Below are positions 25,839 to 36,372 of a stretch of DNA of 64,000 nt, in pieces. The DNA is taken from positions 52,841,885 to 52,905,884 of the forward strand of contig CAIIXF020000001.1 of NCBI GenBank assembly GCA_903813345.2, given 5' to 3'. The translations under genes and the position numbers were made by a program. The DNA comes from Owenia fusiformis. Lineage: Eukaryota > Annelida > Polychaeta > Sabellida > Oweniidae. The notes beneath the pieces are model-generated. The model did not search any database, was not told the DNA's origin, and saw nothing but the letters and a program-made list of their open reading frames with translations. Each line of letters starts with the position of its first letter. Within the stretch, counting starts at the first letter, position 1.

Positions 25839-26047
25839 GCCTGGTCAATCCCATAGGCTCACTGTGTGAGCCAAAAATGATGAGTGCGATAAATTCATAC
25901 AGAAATGGAACCTCCTATTTTCAAAAATTGTGGAGAAAAACTGTGGAGAAATTTGCCAGGACTCTAACTAAATGTAGAATAAATACATTTGATGTATTTA
26001 ACCTTGGCGACAATGTATAAATATTTTTCTTTGTCCTGCCATACTCT

Positions 26048-29000
26048 TTAATTTCTTTTCTTTTTTGTTTTCCTTTCTTCTTTAGACTCCTTCTTAGCTG
26101 CAACTTTGTCTTGTTCTTCTCTTTGATATTTTTTATATAATTGATAGACAACCATGCAGGCTGCCATTGGTATGGCTAGAACACGAATAAGTGACACAAT
26201 CTTGGCTTCTATATTGTCACCTGCACTACCTGGCTTTATACTTACTAACTCAGTCTCAAATATCAGTGTAGCTCCCCCTGAAAACCAGATAAGTACATAC
26301 AATATAGGTGTACATATAAAAGTACATACAATGTAGGTTACATATAATGGATACATACAATGTATGTGTACATATATCAGGTACATACCATGTTAGTGTT
26401 CGAATATATCACTCCAATTTATTACAAAAGTTCAAACTTGCTACCTTGATCAGGATATGAGTTCAAGAATTGCATAAACAAGAAAGCACACTGGCAGACT
26501 GTGCAACATTGGAAATCAGTATCTTACCTGGAATTGCAGGAGGAAGACCTTGTTTGCCGTAACCCAAATGGGATGGAATAATAAGCTTTCTCTTTTCACT
26601 GGAATCAAAAATATAGATTTAAATAATCAGAAAAAATGATAAGGCCTCCAATCGTCAGAAAAATAGCCTTCATAATCAGAAATATAGCCTCAATAAATTT
26701 TTGTTTGTTTTTATTGGGTCTGTTTCATTCTGCAATTTTTCCATTATTTCCACTATGTTGTGCTTAATTTTTTCTGAATAAAAAAAATCACAGAAATCAT
26801 GCAAATGATCACTCACCCAACACACATGCCTTTTATTCCTTGTTCCCAACCTAAAACAAAATGCAAAAGGCATTAATTATTAATAAAATATTATAAAAAA
26901 AAGATAAAGAAAAAAAGATAATTTTGTTGTTGCCCAAATGTCAAACTCACATCATTAAAAACTATTAATAAAATATAATTTTGATAACATGAAAAAGATA
27001 TTTTTGTTGTTGCACAAAGGTAGTTTCTGATTTTATAACACATTCATTCACCTTCTCTTACCTTGTATAACTCTGCCTTGACCAAGTACAAATGGAAGGG
27101 GATAACGTCCAGGTCTCCTGGAGGAGTCAAACACTGCCCCTGATTCTAAACTACCCTAGAGTTGAAAATAAACATCAGTGTTACACCATAAAAGTGATGT
27201 AAAATAATATTTTTGCTTGATGATGAATTTTAAAGAAATCATCCACTGAACATGGTAATTACCACACTAATTAACAGGGTGATAAATCCAAACATTGACC
27301 ATATTTAGACCATCTTATTTGTCACACTTGGAAGGAAGGTTCATTCAAAGATAAGTTATGATTACCAATGCTTCTGCAGTTAAGTGTCCTCTGTGAAGGA
27401 AAAGGCAGTACACACATTTGTCTTTCCTTATGGGTACCCTGTCCCTGCTAGAGTATTTATATTAATGCAAACTTACAGTGTAGTGTATGGTCACCTCATC
27501 TCCATCTGCAGCCACAGTGTAACATTCTTCTGGTTTGTGCTGGAAATACAAATACAAAAATGTAAGATGACGTCAATACAACGCGATTACTACCATATAT
27601 TGCATCTAATTAATCGGTGCATTGTTCGGCAGAAAATCACAGAAGGTCTAACCTCCATGGTCATTTTGCCTTTGATGCGTTACTTTAATCTTTCCGCAGG
27701 TTTCGACAAGCAGAACTAATTAAACCCTGAAAACATGGTAATATCACATAACAATTGTGATTCAAGAATGCATACATACCTTATGAATACATACATCCCG
27801 TATCCCTCTTAGACACTTTTGATGCATAACCAGAACAACGGCAACGCCAAAGCGTAGCGAATCCCATCGAACATTTTTCAAAAGGGGCACCTTCTACCAA
27901 AAGTGTCATTAGACAGTGTGCCATGCTTATAATATTCACATACCAAATATGAACAAAATCGCTCTACTATTTTTCATGTTAAAGTAAAATACGATAAAAT
28001 GGTGGCCATTTTGAAAAATGGCCGCCTTCTACCAAAAGTCTCATTAGACAGTGTGCCATGCTTATAGTATTCACATACCAAATATGAACAAAATCGCTCC
28101 ACTACTTTTCGAGTTATAGTTAAATACGTTAAAATGGCGGCCATTTTGAAAAATGGCCGCCTTCTACCAAAAGTGTCATTTGACAGTGTGCCATGCTTAT
28201 ACGTATTCACATACCAAATATGAACAAAATCGCTCCACTACTTTTCGAGTTTTAGTAAAATAAGTTAAAATGGCGGCCATTTTTCAAAATGTCCACCATT
28301 TTTCAAAATGGCCGCCTTCTACCAAAAGTGTCATTAGACAGTATGCAATGCTTATAGTATTCACATACCAAATATGAACAAAATCGCTCCACTACTTTTC
28401 GAGTTACAGCAAAAATCGTAAAACATAACGAGAAAAGGCCGCCATTTTTCAAGATGGCTGCCATGTGCTTTTTTAATATCTACATTTCTAGCTTTATTTA
28501 TGTCCTATATAATTTTTTTTACATTTAAAACATATTGCTATTACAGTTTTACATATTGCACCTAAATTACTGTTAAATCGGCACTAAAATGGCCGCCATT
28601 TTTAAATGAGCGGCCATTTTGAAAATCGGCTTTCGAGCAGAACTTCTACCCCCATAGGGTATATGTGTACAAAATATGAATAAAATCGGGCAAACGGTAT
28701 TTGAGTTATTGCCCGGACGGACGGACGGACGGAGGCGTTCCCTATACTTCGTTCGATGGGATAATTACGAAAATATTGGAGACAGGTTTGGAATATAAAA
28801 TGTCGGTCAGTTCTGGTAACATCGAAATTGCAAATCGTATCAGAAATTAACCGTCATTAACAAACAGTAGGTTTGCAATTAATAACTATTTTGCGTGTAC
28901 ATACACACGCTATATAAATCAAACAAAGATACCTGTTACAGGCCTGTCAACTGTCCCGCAATTTGCGTATTTGTCACGCATTTGCTGAAGAATTTGAAGT

Positions 29001-32000
29001 CACGCCAGTTATTTTTGCGTGACAGAAAATGTCACGCAAATACGCATTTTACCTGGTAATTGTCAAGCAAAAATATTTCTGTAGAAATTTCTTTTAAAAA
29101 GATCGTCTACACAGCAAAAATACGAACGCCGGAAAAAAACGTACGCATATCGTTCGGACTTTTCACGCGAATTACGTATATGTCACGCATTCCGTTCGAA
29201 ATTTTCCGTACCTACAATTCACTGAGGTAAGAATTTATGACTTATGTGACAGAATGTCTTTTTCGTAGTGTTAGTCATTATTTATGATCACCACTTTTAC
29301 CTTGGGTGTCGACTTTTGGCTTGCAACCGAAAATACCTCAAGAAAAGCTGGAGACAGCTAAAGATTTTCTTTGCAAACGAAGGGTACCAAGAATGTGAAG
29401 AGGACATCTCTGACACAGTCAGCACTATCAATGGTATACTCTACCCTTAGTAATATAAGAGAGAAGTTCAGAAGCTGTTTGTCACAATATTTACCGATCC
29501 ATCCACTCTCTCCAATACGCATGCGCAGCCGGATGTAAAAAATAAGGCAGTGACTGGAGAGCCTAAAATTTTAGGCTCTTTAGCATTTTGGTAACCCATT
29601 TGGCTAAAGAGCCTTAAATTTTAAGGTTCTTTGGCATTTCGGCTAGAAAGCCTTAAATTTTAAGGCTCTTTAGCATTTTGATTGCCAGTTTTGCTAGAGA
29701 GCCAGCCTTAAAGGAATTCTAAGTGACGGAAATGACAAAATATTGCTTCTGGGACGAGGTCACGAGATCAAACGATTTTGACATATTTTTACTCAACCTG
29801 TTTTGTAATTTAACAATCAACACAAATTAACATACTATATTTAAGCAGATAGCGGAGATATTCATAAAAATATATTTTTTGATCGATAAACTCACCGATT
29901 ATTAAACCGAAAGTGTCTTCTCTGAGGTCCGCGAAGAAAACGAAGAAGGAAACATAAAACGATTTTAGTCATTTCAATTTTGCCGTGGATTTGATTTTAA
30001 ATGCTTCTAAATGATCTTTGAATGCTTACTTTGACTTCCTATAAGAACTGTTTTGACTTCCCCACTCAGGGTTCTTACCAGGAAATTTTTATAACCCGGA
30101 AAAAATTCAACGTTCGCGCCCCCCCCCCCCCCCATTTTTGGACCAAAATTGAACCCCCCCCCCCCCCCGTGGATTTTAAAAAAGTTGCCCCCCTTCTTGA
30201 CCAGGTCACGTGGTATACCAGTATATGTAACACTGGGCCAGCAGAGGTTGCAAAATTGCCTCCAAAAATAGTATGTTTATTACTCAAAAGTAAACAGAAT
30301 CAGCTTTAGAAGATCTTAAAATATGTTTTCTAATCAAACATTTCAGAGAAAAATTGCTGTTTTTATGAGAGTATAAACATTATCATTTCTGTACCAGACC
30401 ATGTGGTTCAATATTTACATCCTAACTTCTGATCATGTGATGAGTCATGTGATGAGATCAAGTTATAAATTATCCAAATGCGAGTAGGTAGTTACCAGTT
30501 TCACCATCAGGTGGCTGATTCGGGTCAATTAACATGGCAGGTATATAAGAAAGTTCCCTTAAACTTGGATATTATCAATTTAAGTGGCTCAATTTTCATA
30601 TAACCCTTATGTGTCTGATACTTATACTCATGAAAATATGTCCAGGAAAGCAAAATATTATCTGTCCACTAAAAGAAAAGATATTTCATTTTTTGTGATT
30701 TTATAGCATGGGGTCTATGGGGAATCTCCCCGAGCTAGAAGTCACATTTTCAAACATTTCTAGATGTAATTTTACATGTAGATTTCAAATATGATATTAC
30801 TTTGACTGAATTTTGAATTTTTAATGACGTAAATCAAGATTATTTCTACTCGCATCTGGGTTATTGACCAATCATGTTGTCATAAACATTCAAATTTAAA
30901 TTTCCCACTAAACACATTCCTAAATGAAGCTAATATAGTGGCTGTTTCGTTTAAGAGGTTTCTCGATCCCCGTGATTTAATTATTTAAATCTACATGATA
31001 AAACGGAATTGCCAAATTTTATCGGAGGGAGTATGTTTATTGGAATCAATTACTACTATTTTCTCAATAGATGTCTCCCTTCATACCACATGAAGGAAAC
31101 AAAAATGTCTTGATGATACGATGATTTCAATTGAAAATCACCTGTTTTTAAGACCTTATATTGGAAAATTAGAATCTGTACGGTAAGTGAACACTTTATC
31201 TTATGTTTTGAGAAGTTGTAACTCAAAAACCGAAGTTAAAGAGGATGAAAAGTGGCATTGAAAAAAAAATCCCAAAAAATTAGAGACCGGCGGCATTCAT
31301 TTTTAGCATTAGACACTGGCGCTATCAGGTCTGAACATGAGAGAGATCGGCGGGGCGCCGGACTCTAAAAGCCTGGCGAGATCCCTGCCACAATTCATAA
31401 AAAGAACATTATCACTTTTTACTCGACTTGTAAATTTACTTCCGGTCTACCGAAAAAAAGTTCTTAGAACCTTTTCAATTCTCAGTCTAAATTTGGCTTT
31501 TTAAAGGTTCAGTAACCTTCGTGGTGCTGCAACTTGGAGCAGTCATATACTTGTTCAATTTTACTAATCAGTAAAGATTTTGATATTTAGAATAGGTCCT
31601 TGGGAGAATGGTGTTGAGGTCACATTTAGTGATGCCCAATTGGAGGCTAGCCTAAAAAAAATGTTGATACGAATGAAGGACTTGTGAGGGGGAAGTTTTT
31701 GCAAAAAATTGAAAAAATATTTTGTGCCTCTTGTCATTTGAAAATCCTAAAAAATCGGCATGGGAATCTAATAGGCAATAGATTTGGAAGTGTATTCTCT
31801 GATGTCCCCGGGCTGATGTCCCTACATTCCCGATAAACTGCATCATGATGTGCTGTATCTAGAATTTTCTTTTATCTGTACATATAATCCAAAATCTGAT
31901 GTTTCATAACATATTATCTCTATACCATTTAAATATATACTAGAGTGGCTTGTACATGCATAAACTTAAGGCTCTTTGGCCGAAGTGCTAAAGAACCTTA

Positions 32001-35000
32001 AAATGTAGGCTCTCCAGTCACGGCCTTATTTTTAACATCGCTGCACATGCGTATTGGAGGAAGTGGAGGGATCGAGTGTGAGTTTGGACCAACTTTTGCA
32101 AGTTTGACCAGGAAATCACCTTTCATTTGGTATGTTAGTAACCTTTTTGATCGTATTGTAAGTATCATATATATGTCGAAATATAAGCATAAATGTCATC
32201 GTTTGAAGGATAAATGGAAATATAAACACTTCCGGTAAATATTCTGACAAAGAGCTTTCGGACTTTTCTCTTCTATTACTAGATCTAAAGGTAGATTGAT
32301 AGTGATGACTTTGATCTCTGATTGGTCAAAAAGAGAGGCTGGGTCGGCATTCTCTGTCAAGTTGAATCGGCAAATTCGTTTGTATGGCTTACCTTCGGCT
32401 GCATGGCCCAACCTCGATTGAATGGAAAAGATGCTGTCCCCTTTTCCTTTAGCCTACACAGTCTATATGCAGTTATGATTTGGGGCAAGCCCAAATCATT
32501 AGTCTATCTACTTTCTCTACAAGGTAGATAGACTAATGATTTGGGCTTGCCCCAAATCTGCCACAGAGACATGTACAGTTGGGGACAAAAATAAATGACA
32601 GGTCGATTTTCGATCACCATTTCCTAATTATGGTGGTCTGAAAGCCCATAATTTCCAATATTGTCTAGATACACATAGCCGTAGGCAGCGGGGGTTCGGT
32701 GGGTTCGATCGAACCCCCGGTCAGGATTTCCCAAAATATCATTTTGCGGAAAAATGCATATAACCGGAAATATTAGATTACTGTGCTATTTGAAGACTAC
32801 ATGTATGAGCAGTAAATGAATCGATATTTGTTATGGTGAACACGAGAGCCTTATTTTGTTAAAATCATGTCATAGTGAAGTCACACTTCCCTCAAAACGT
32901 TTGGCAACCTTAGGCACGGGGTGAGATTTAATTTTGGGAAGACGCCAGAACATAAGATTTTACATTTAGAAATAACAATAATTTCGCACAATTAATTTAA
33001 AAGCTGCTTTTTCTCGGACAAAATAACCCATCTTGGGCAATGGCTAAATCAGTCCTTTGTAGGAATTTTGTTTTAAGCCAGTTCTGGTCCATGAATTTTG
33101 TTTTAAGCTAGTTCTGGTCCAATACGAATTAATTGAACGTTATTGAAAACAATGCAGACGTCCCATACTCCGAATGATTTTTACAACATTGACGAATAAA
33201 TATCTGGAATAGTCGTTATATTGATGAAACACATGTTCTTTCAAATGTGTAAGGGAACATGGGGCAAAACGGCCCTAAAAATTTAATTTTAAGTTGTTCT
33301 GTACGGGATATTTTCTTTTTGTCAATCATCGCGCACTTTGATGTTCTACTTTATTAATGGGTTGTGGTTTACATTTTTCGAGTGTTTCATACTTGCCTAA
33401 GCTATCTTCTGTGATTTTTCAATGGCCAGAAATAATGTCGAGAGTGGAGCAAAATGGCCCATGGGTGAGGCAAAACGGCCCACCCTTTGTTACATGGGTT
33501 TTAAAACCAAAATTAATCAATTACAAGACTCGTCCATACACATCTTTTCTCAGACATTCAAGCTTTGACAGATAAAGTATTCTTAAACCCAGCTACCATA
33601 ATTCTAGTCATTCGACATGTGTCGGAAGGAAGTAAGGTTCAAACCAAATGTTAGATTGTTATATTTGAAAACAAATTGTTCTTGTACAATACGATTGTAT
33701 GTTGTAACCTTTGTGGGCTGTTTTGCCCCAATCGGACATGTTAATTTTCAAATAGACTCATTTTACTTTGCCTAATATTTGAAGCTCGAAATGTTTACAA
33801 ATAAAGAATAAATATGCATACTCTATGTAAAATGTTAAATCAAAAACGATATTGTATCGTTGCCGGATTTTTAGAGATTCTCTTGGGAGGGGTAATTTGC
33901 AAAAAAAGAGAGTGAAAAGTAGAATTACCTCTTACGTAAAGCGAGACGCTGCTAGGTTAGAAATTGGCGGTAGAGAAGGTGGTTGAAATTTCAAAATTCG
34001 ATTATGTGACTTTTGAAAAATCAAATTTTTATAGTTCAAAAGATATTGTGATGGGCCATTTTGCCTAACAGGGCCGTTTTGCCCGATGTTCCCTTACATC
34101 TCTGTTTTATTTTATTTCAATTAAAATTTAAAATATTTCTTGGGACGTCCCTGGGGCTGGCAAGTTCGCAAAACCAATTGCGTTAAAATATTAAAAACGT
34201 TGTGAAATGAATTATTTAAAAGCGTATATCATTTATAGACAAGCATTTGTTCAAATTTATTCATTCTTTCATTTGTTCAGTATTTATTTACCCATCACTT
34301 TTTCAAAGAAAAATCGATCATTGCAAAAATGATTTTGTTTTTTCAGATACACTCCACTCATCTAAGAGATTCTATAGAATTCAAATTGTCATCGTTCCAG
34401 TTTACTTGCTCTCCATTTTCACGTTAATGTCATGATATGTTTAGCAAATAAAATTACATGATAAAAAAACATTGAAAAAACATATGGTATTAATCTTCAA
34501 ATAATGAAGACCTAATTTGTTATCAAGCCGTCTGAACTTAACAAAAAATGTGTTTTATATTCGAACAGTTGCTTGTTTTTATATATGATTTATATCCACC
34601 AAAACGTTTTTATTATCAATTGCAGTTAATCTGCTCCGGAGGACTTACCACTGACTGAGCTCCGGGGACGTCCAAAGAAATATTTTCATCTTTTAAAAAC
34701 AAAGCATAACTGAAACCCACTTATTTAAATAACAGATGTTTTCATCAGTAATACGACTATCCCGGATAGTTCAAAAAACCTTTGTGTAAACGTTGTGAAA
34801 AGTTATCGTAGAAGAATGATCTTTCGGAGTATAGGGTGTTTACGCCAATTTCAATAACCTTGCATTTGATCCGAACTGGCTTCCAACAAAATTCCTGAAA
34901 AATAATGATAAGCCATTGCATGAGGTGATTTATTTTGTCCTAGATGAAGTACCCTGAGTTAAAGAATAAATTGTGCGAAATAGTTGATATTCCTTGGAAA

Positions 35001-35990
35001 TCATGCTCCGGGATCTTCTAGAAATCAGACGAAATAAGGGTGGATTCGGGGCAAATCAGGTTTCAGGATATGTATTCAGTAAAAGATTCACCAAAATATA
35101 TTTTGATGCAGAAAATTAATTATAAGTTGTCTGACTTTTTTTGTACGTTGCCTGTTTATACTTGCGAACATTAAAGTTACAAAGCTGCAAGGTCATTTTT
35201 GAAAATCATTTTTATGTACAGTGTTAGTTCAATGGGAGAGGGTTCTTGATAAAGCCTATTACTTTCAGACTTTGCTTGACGAAAATAAAGACATCATTTT
35301 TATTAAATAAAATTCAAATTTAAAGAATTCATCAAACTTAAAGATGCTATAATATATAATACAATGGGCTAGTTTGGATTGCCAAACTTTTGGAGGGGGT
35401 GTAATTGTACAAATTGCATTATTTGAGGAACCCGGGGGGGGGGGATTTGTGAATAACATAAAAATAGAACCCCCGGTCACCAAATCCTGGCTACGCCACT
35501 GATACATATCCCTTAAAATTTGTATATTTTACATTTTGTATAATCTCATCCACTGATTTATGGCCTCTTGTAAATTCTCTTATTTTTAACATGGGAAATC
35601 CTCACTTCAGCAAATCCACCTGTCATTTATTTATGTCCCCAACTGTAGCACTATGATATGAGATGAGCACTATGATAGGCCCTATAGTATAAGAAGTAAT
35701 TTCTCTCTATATAAAGCCACATATCAGTCTCTCTATATAAAGCCCCATATCAGGCAGCATATCAGTCATCATAAACGTGCTACAAGATCCTGTGAAATCT
35801 GCATACAGACTGTGTTAGCCTACGATTTTTTCTAAAAAAATAAACTGAGCTGAACTTGATTTAGGGGAAAATGTCTTACTTCTACAATAATTTCCAGCTC
35901 TTTCTTCTTCTTCTTTTGTCCCAATGCATCATCTGTATAATGAAATAGTATTATACTCGATATGAACACTAGTTGTAGCTGTAGATGCAT
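26048..35990 (-). CDS. FKBP11: FKBP11-type peptidyl-prolyl isomerase, complete, 6 exons
   Basis: ER-targeted FK506-binding-protein prolyl isomerase. Minus-strand exons in order: 35990-35880, 27539-27477, 27155-27062, 26850-26817, 26598-26528, 26277-26048. Phases agree and give exactly 200 residues plus stop, matching the ~201 of vertebrate FKBP11. The ATG at 35990 starts a signal peptide (MHLQLQLVFISSIILF). The FKBP fold covers about 50-135 with IHYTGSL, GAVFDSS, GWEQGIKGMCVGEKRKL, IPSHLGYG and IFETEL. A membrane span at about 151-171 (IVSLIRVLAIPMAACMVVY) precedes a Lys/Arg-rich tail, as in FKBP11 and unlike the soluble FKBP2. Intron 1 (27540-35879) is full of transposons. The gene is head-to-head with ASAP. 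Confidence 0.93.
26285..26390. repeat. GTACATACAATGTAGGT-type tandem repeat
   Basis: Four to five imperfect units of GTACATA(C)AATGTAGGT in the last FKBP11 intron. Confidence 0.75.
27830..28761 (-). mobile_element. Helitron-like non-autonomous element E3
   Basis: On the minus strand it starts A|TCCCATCGAACGAAG (28761). A (CCGT)n array follows, then four ~135-155-bp repeats (27891-28440) rich in AAATGGCCGCCATTTT. It closes with the subterminal inverted repeat GTTCGATGGGAT, a small hairpin (ACGC-TTTG-GCGT) and CTGG followed by T (27833-27830). The TC start, hairpin, CTRR end and insertion between A and T are the Helitron rules. It lies in FKBP11 intron 1. No Rep/helicase coding. Confidence 0.7.
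27885..28440. repeat. 135-155-bp tandem repeats inside E3
   Basis: CTTCTACCAAAAGT(G/C)TCATT recurs at 27891, 28026, 28161 and 28316. Each unit ends in TTTTCGAGTT and a GGCCGCCATTTT palindromic stretch. Confidence 0.9.
28762..29494. other. FKBP11 intron 1 sequence
   Basis: Repeated short motif GTCACGCA/TTTGCGTGAC between 28960 and 29190. No coding exon that I can support. Confidence 0.4.
29495..32074. mobile_element. ~2.6-kb element with long inverted ends (CGATCC...)
   Basis: 29495-29640 and 31965-32074 are inverted repeats: CGATCC, TCCAATACGCATG, AATAAGGC, TGACTGGAGAGCCTA, then AAAGAGCCTTAA units. AAGAGCCTTAAATTTTAAGG palindromes repeat several times just inside the left end. The interior (C-runs near 30118-30170) shows no transposase. 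No clear target duplication, so superfamily is open. Confidence 0.65.
32478..32557. repeat. Perfect 34-bp inverted repeat (hairpin)
   Basis: 32478-32511 and 32524-32557 are exact reverse complements (arm starts ATTTGGGGCAAGCCC) around a 12-base loop. It is only 18 bases from the left end of the next element (32576). Confidence 0.85.
33252..34094. mobile_element. Nested TA-flanked DNA transposon (AGGGAACATGGGGCAAAACGG TIR family)
   Basis: The 25-bp ends AGGGAACATGGGGCAAAACG / reverse of CGTTTTGCCCGATGTTCCCT differ by one base and are flanked by TA (33250-33251, 34095-34096). The GGGCAAAACGGCCC motif recurs inside (near 33440-33480 and 33718). The only notable open frame (33357-33575) resembles nothing known to me. 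Confidence 0.75.
35370..35506 (-). mobile_element. Dispersed-repeat end fragment (CAGTGGCGTAGCCAGG type)
   Basis: On the minus strand it begins CAGTGGCGTAGCCAGGATTT and runs into a G/C homopolymer. CAGTGGCG resembles hAT-type termini. The partner end is not seen. Confidence 0.4.
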
Positions 35991-36372
35991 GTTTACGTGG
36001 TAGGCCGGGCGAGTTTTTCGAACTTTATGTTTACGTAGGCCGGAACTTTACTTTCACGCCTCTTGTTTGAAGAGCTCGTATTGACATGACACACCCACTC
36101 TTGTTTAGGTCGTCTCTTCGAGGTATGGTATAAACCTATAGTGACTTTCTCGGAGAAATCTATTGCAAAATGTAGTGAGCTCTAAATCTACATAACAGTA
36201 CGTAGCATTGTTTCTTTATTCACGCTCTGGAAAAAACGAAAGTGAAACTAGGGGTGCATTCACTCCGATGTTCCCGGAAGCTAAAAAGCCGGAAGTGAAA
36301 ATAAAAGTCGATGATTTTATAATATACCTAGTTTATTTTGTTATTGCGGGTGATTCGCACCCTTAAGTAACT
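35991..36372. promoter_or_regulatory. Bidirectional promoter region, FKBP11 / ASAP
   Basis: 382 bases separate the divergent start codons (35990 minus, 36373 plus). An ETS-type site CCGGAAGTG lies at 36289-36297, with a second CCGGAAG at 36274-36280. ETS sites are common in shared metazoan promoters. No obvious TATA box in a fixed position. Confidence 0.5.

Larger units (their letters stand above)
24335..25873 (-). mobile_element. Rolling-circle-like element E2 (interrupted by a hAT MITE)
   Basis: Read on the minus strand it begins with a palindrome GGCTCAC...GTGAGCC (~25857-25873), then an (ACGG/GTCC)n array. It ends with the subterminal inverted repeat CTGTGTGAGC (24352-24361) and a perfect 6-bp hairpin AGGACC-GTG-GGTCCT (24335-24349). 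The interior is rich in TGACCTTTGACC repeats related to those in E6 (58320-59160). A 513-bp hAT element splits it. Precise termini uncertain. Confidence 0.55.
32576..35644. mobile_element. Tc1/mariner-like element, 28-bp TIRs, TA target duplication
   Basis: The left end CAGTTGGGGACAAAAATAAA and the right end reversed match over about 28 bases with one mismatch. A TA duplication flanks it (32574-32575, 35645-35646). The ~3.07-kb interior has no recognisable transposase. A second TA-flanked element is nested at 33252-34094. Confidence 0.75.

Noticed and set aside
26154-26336. Plus-strand frame over FKBP11's last exon
   Set aside because: Antisense shadow of the membrane-span exon.
27640-27800. 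Two candidate upstream exons for FKBP11 (ending near 27650 and at 27779)
   Set aside because: The first needs a weak donor and has no start codon. The second overlaps the end of E3. Exon 35990-35880 fits phase, signal peptide and total length far better.
33357-33575. 72-codon frame as a transposase remnant
   Set aside because: No DDE-type motif; it lies over the internal GGGCAAAACGG repeats of the nested element.
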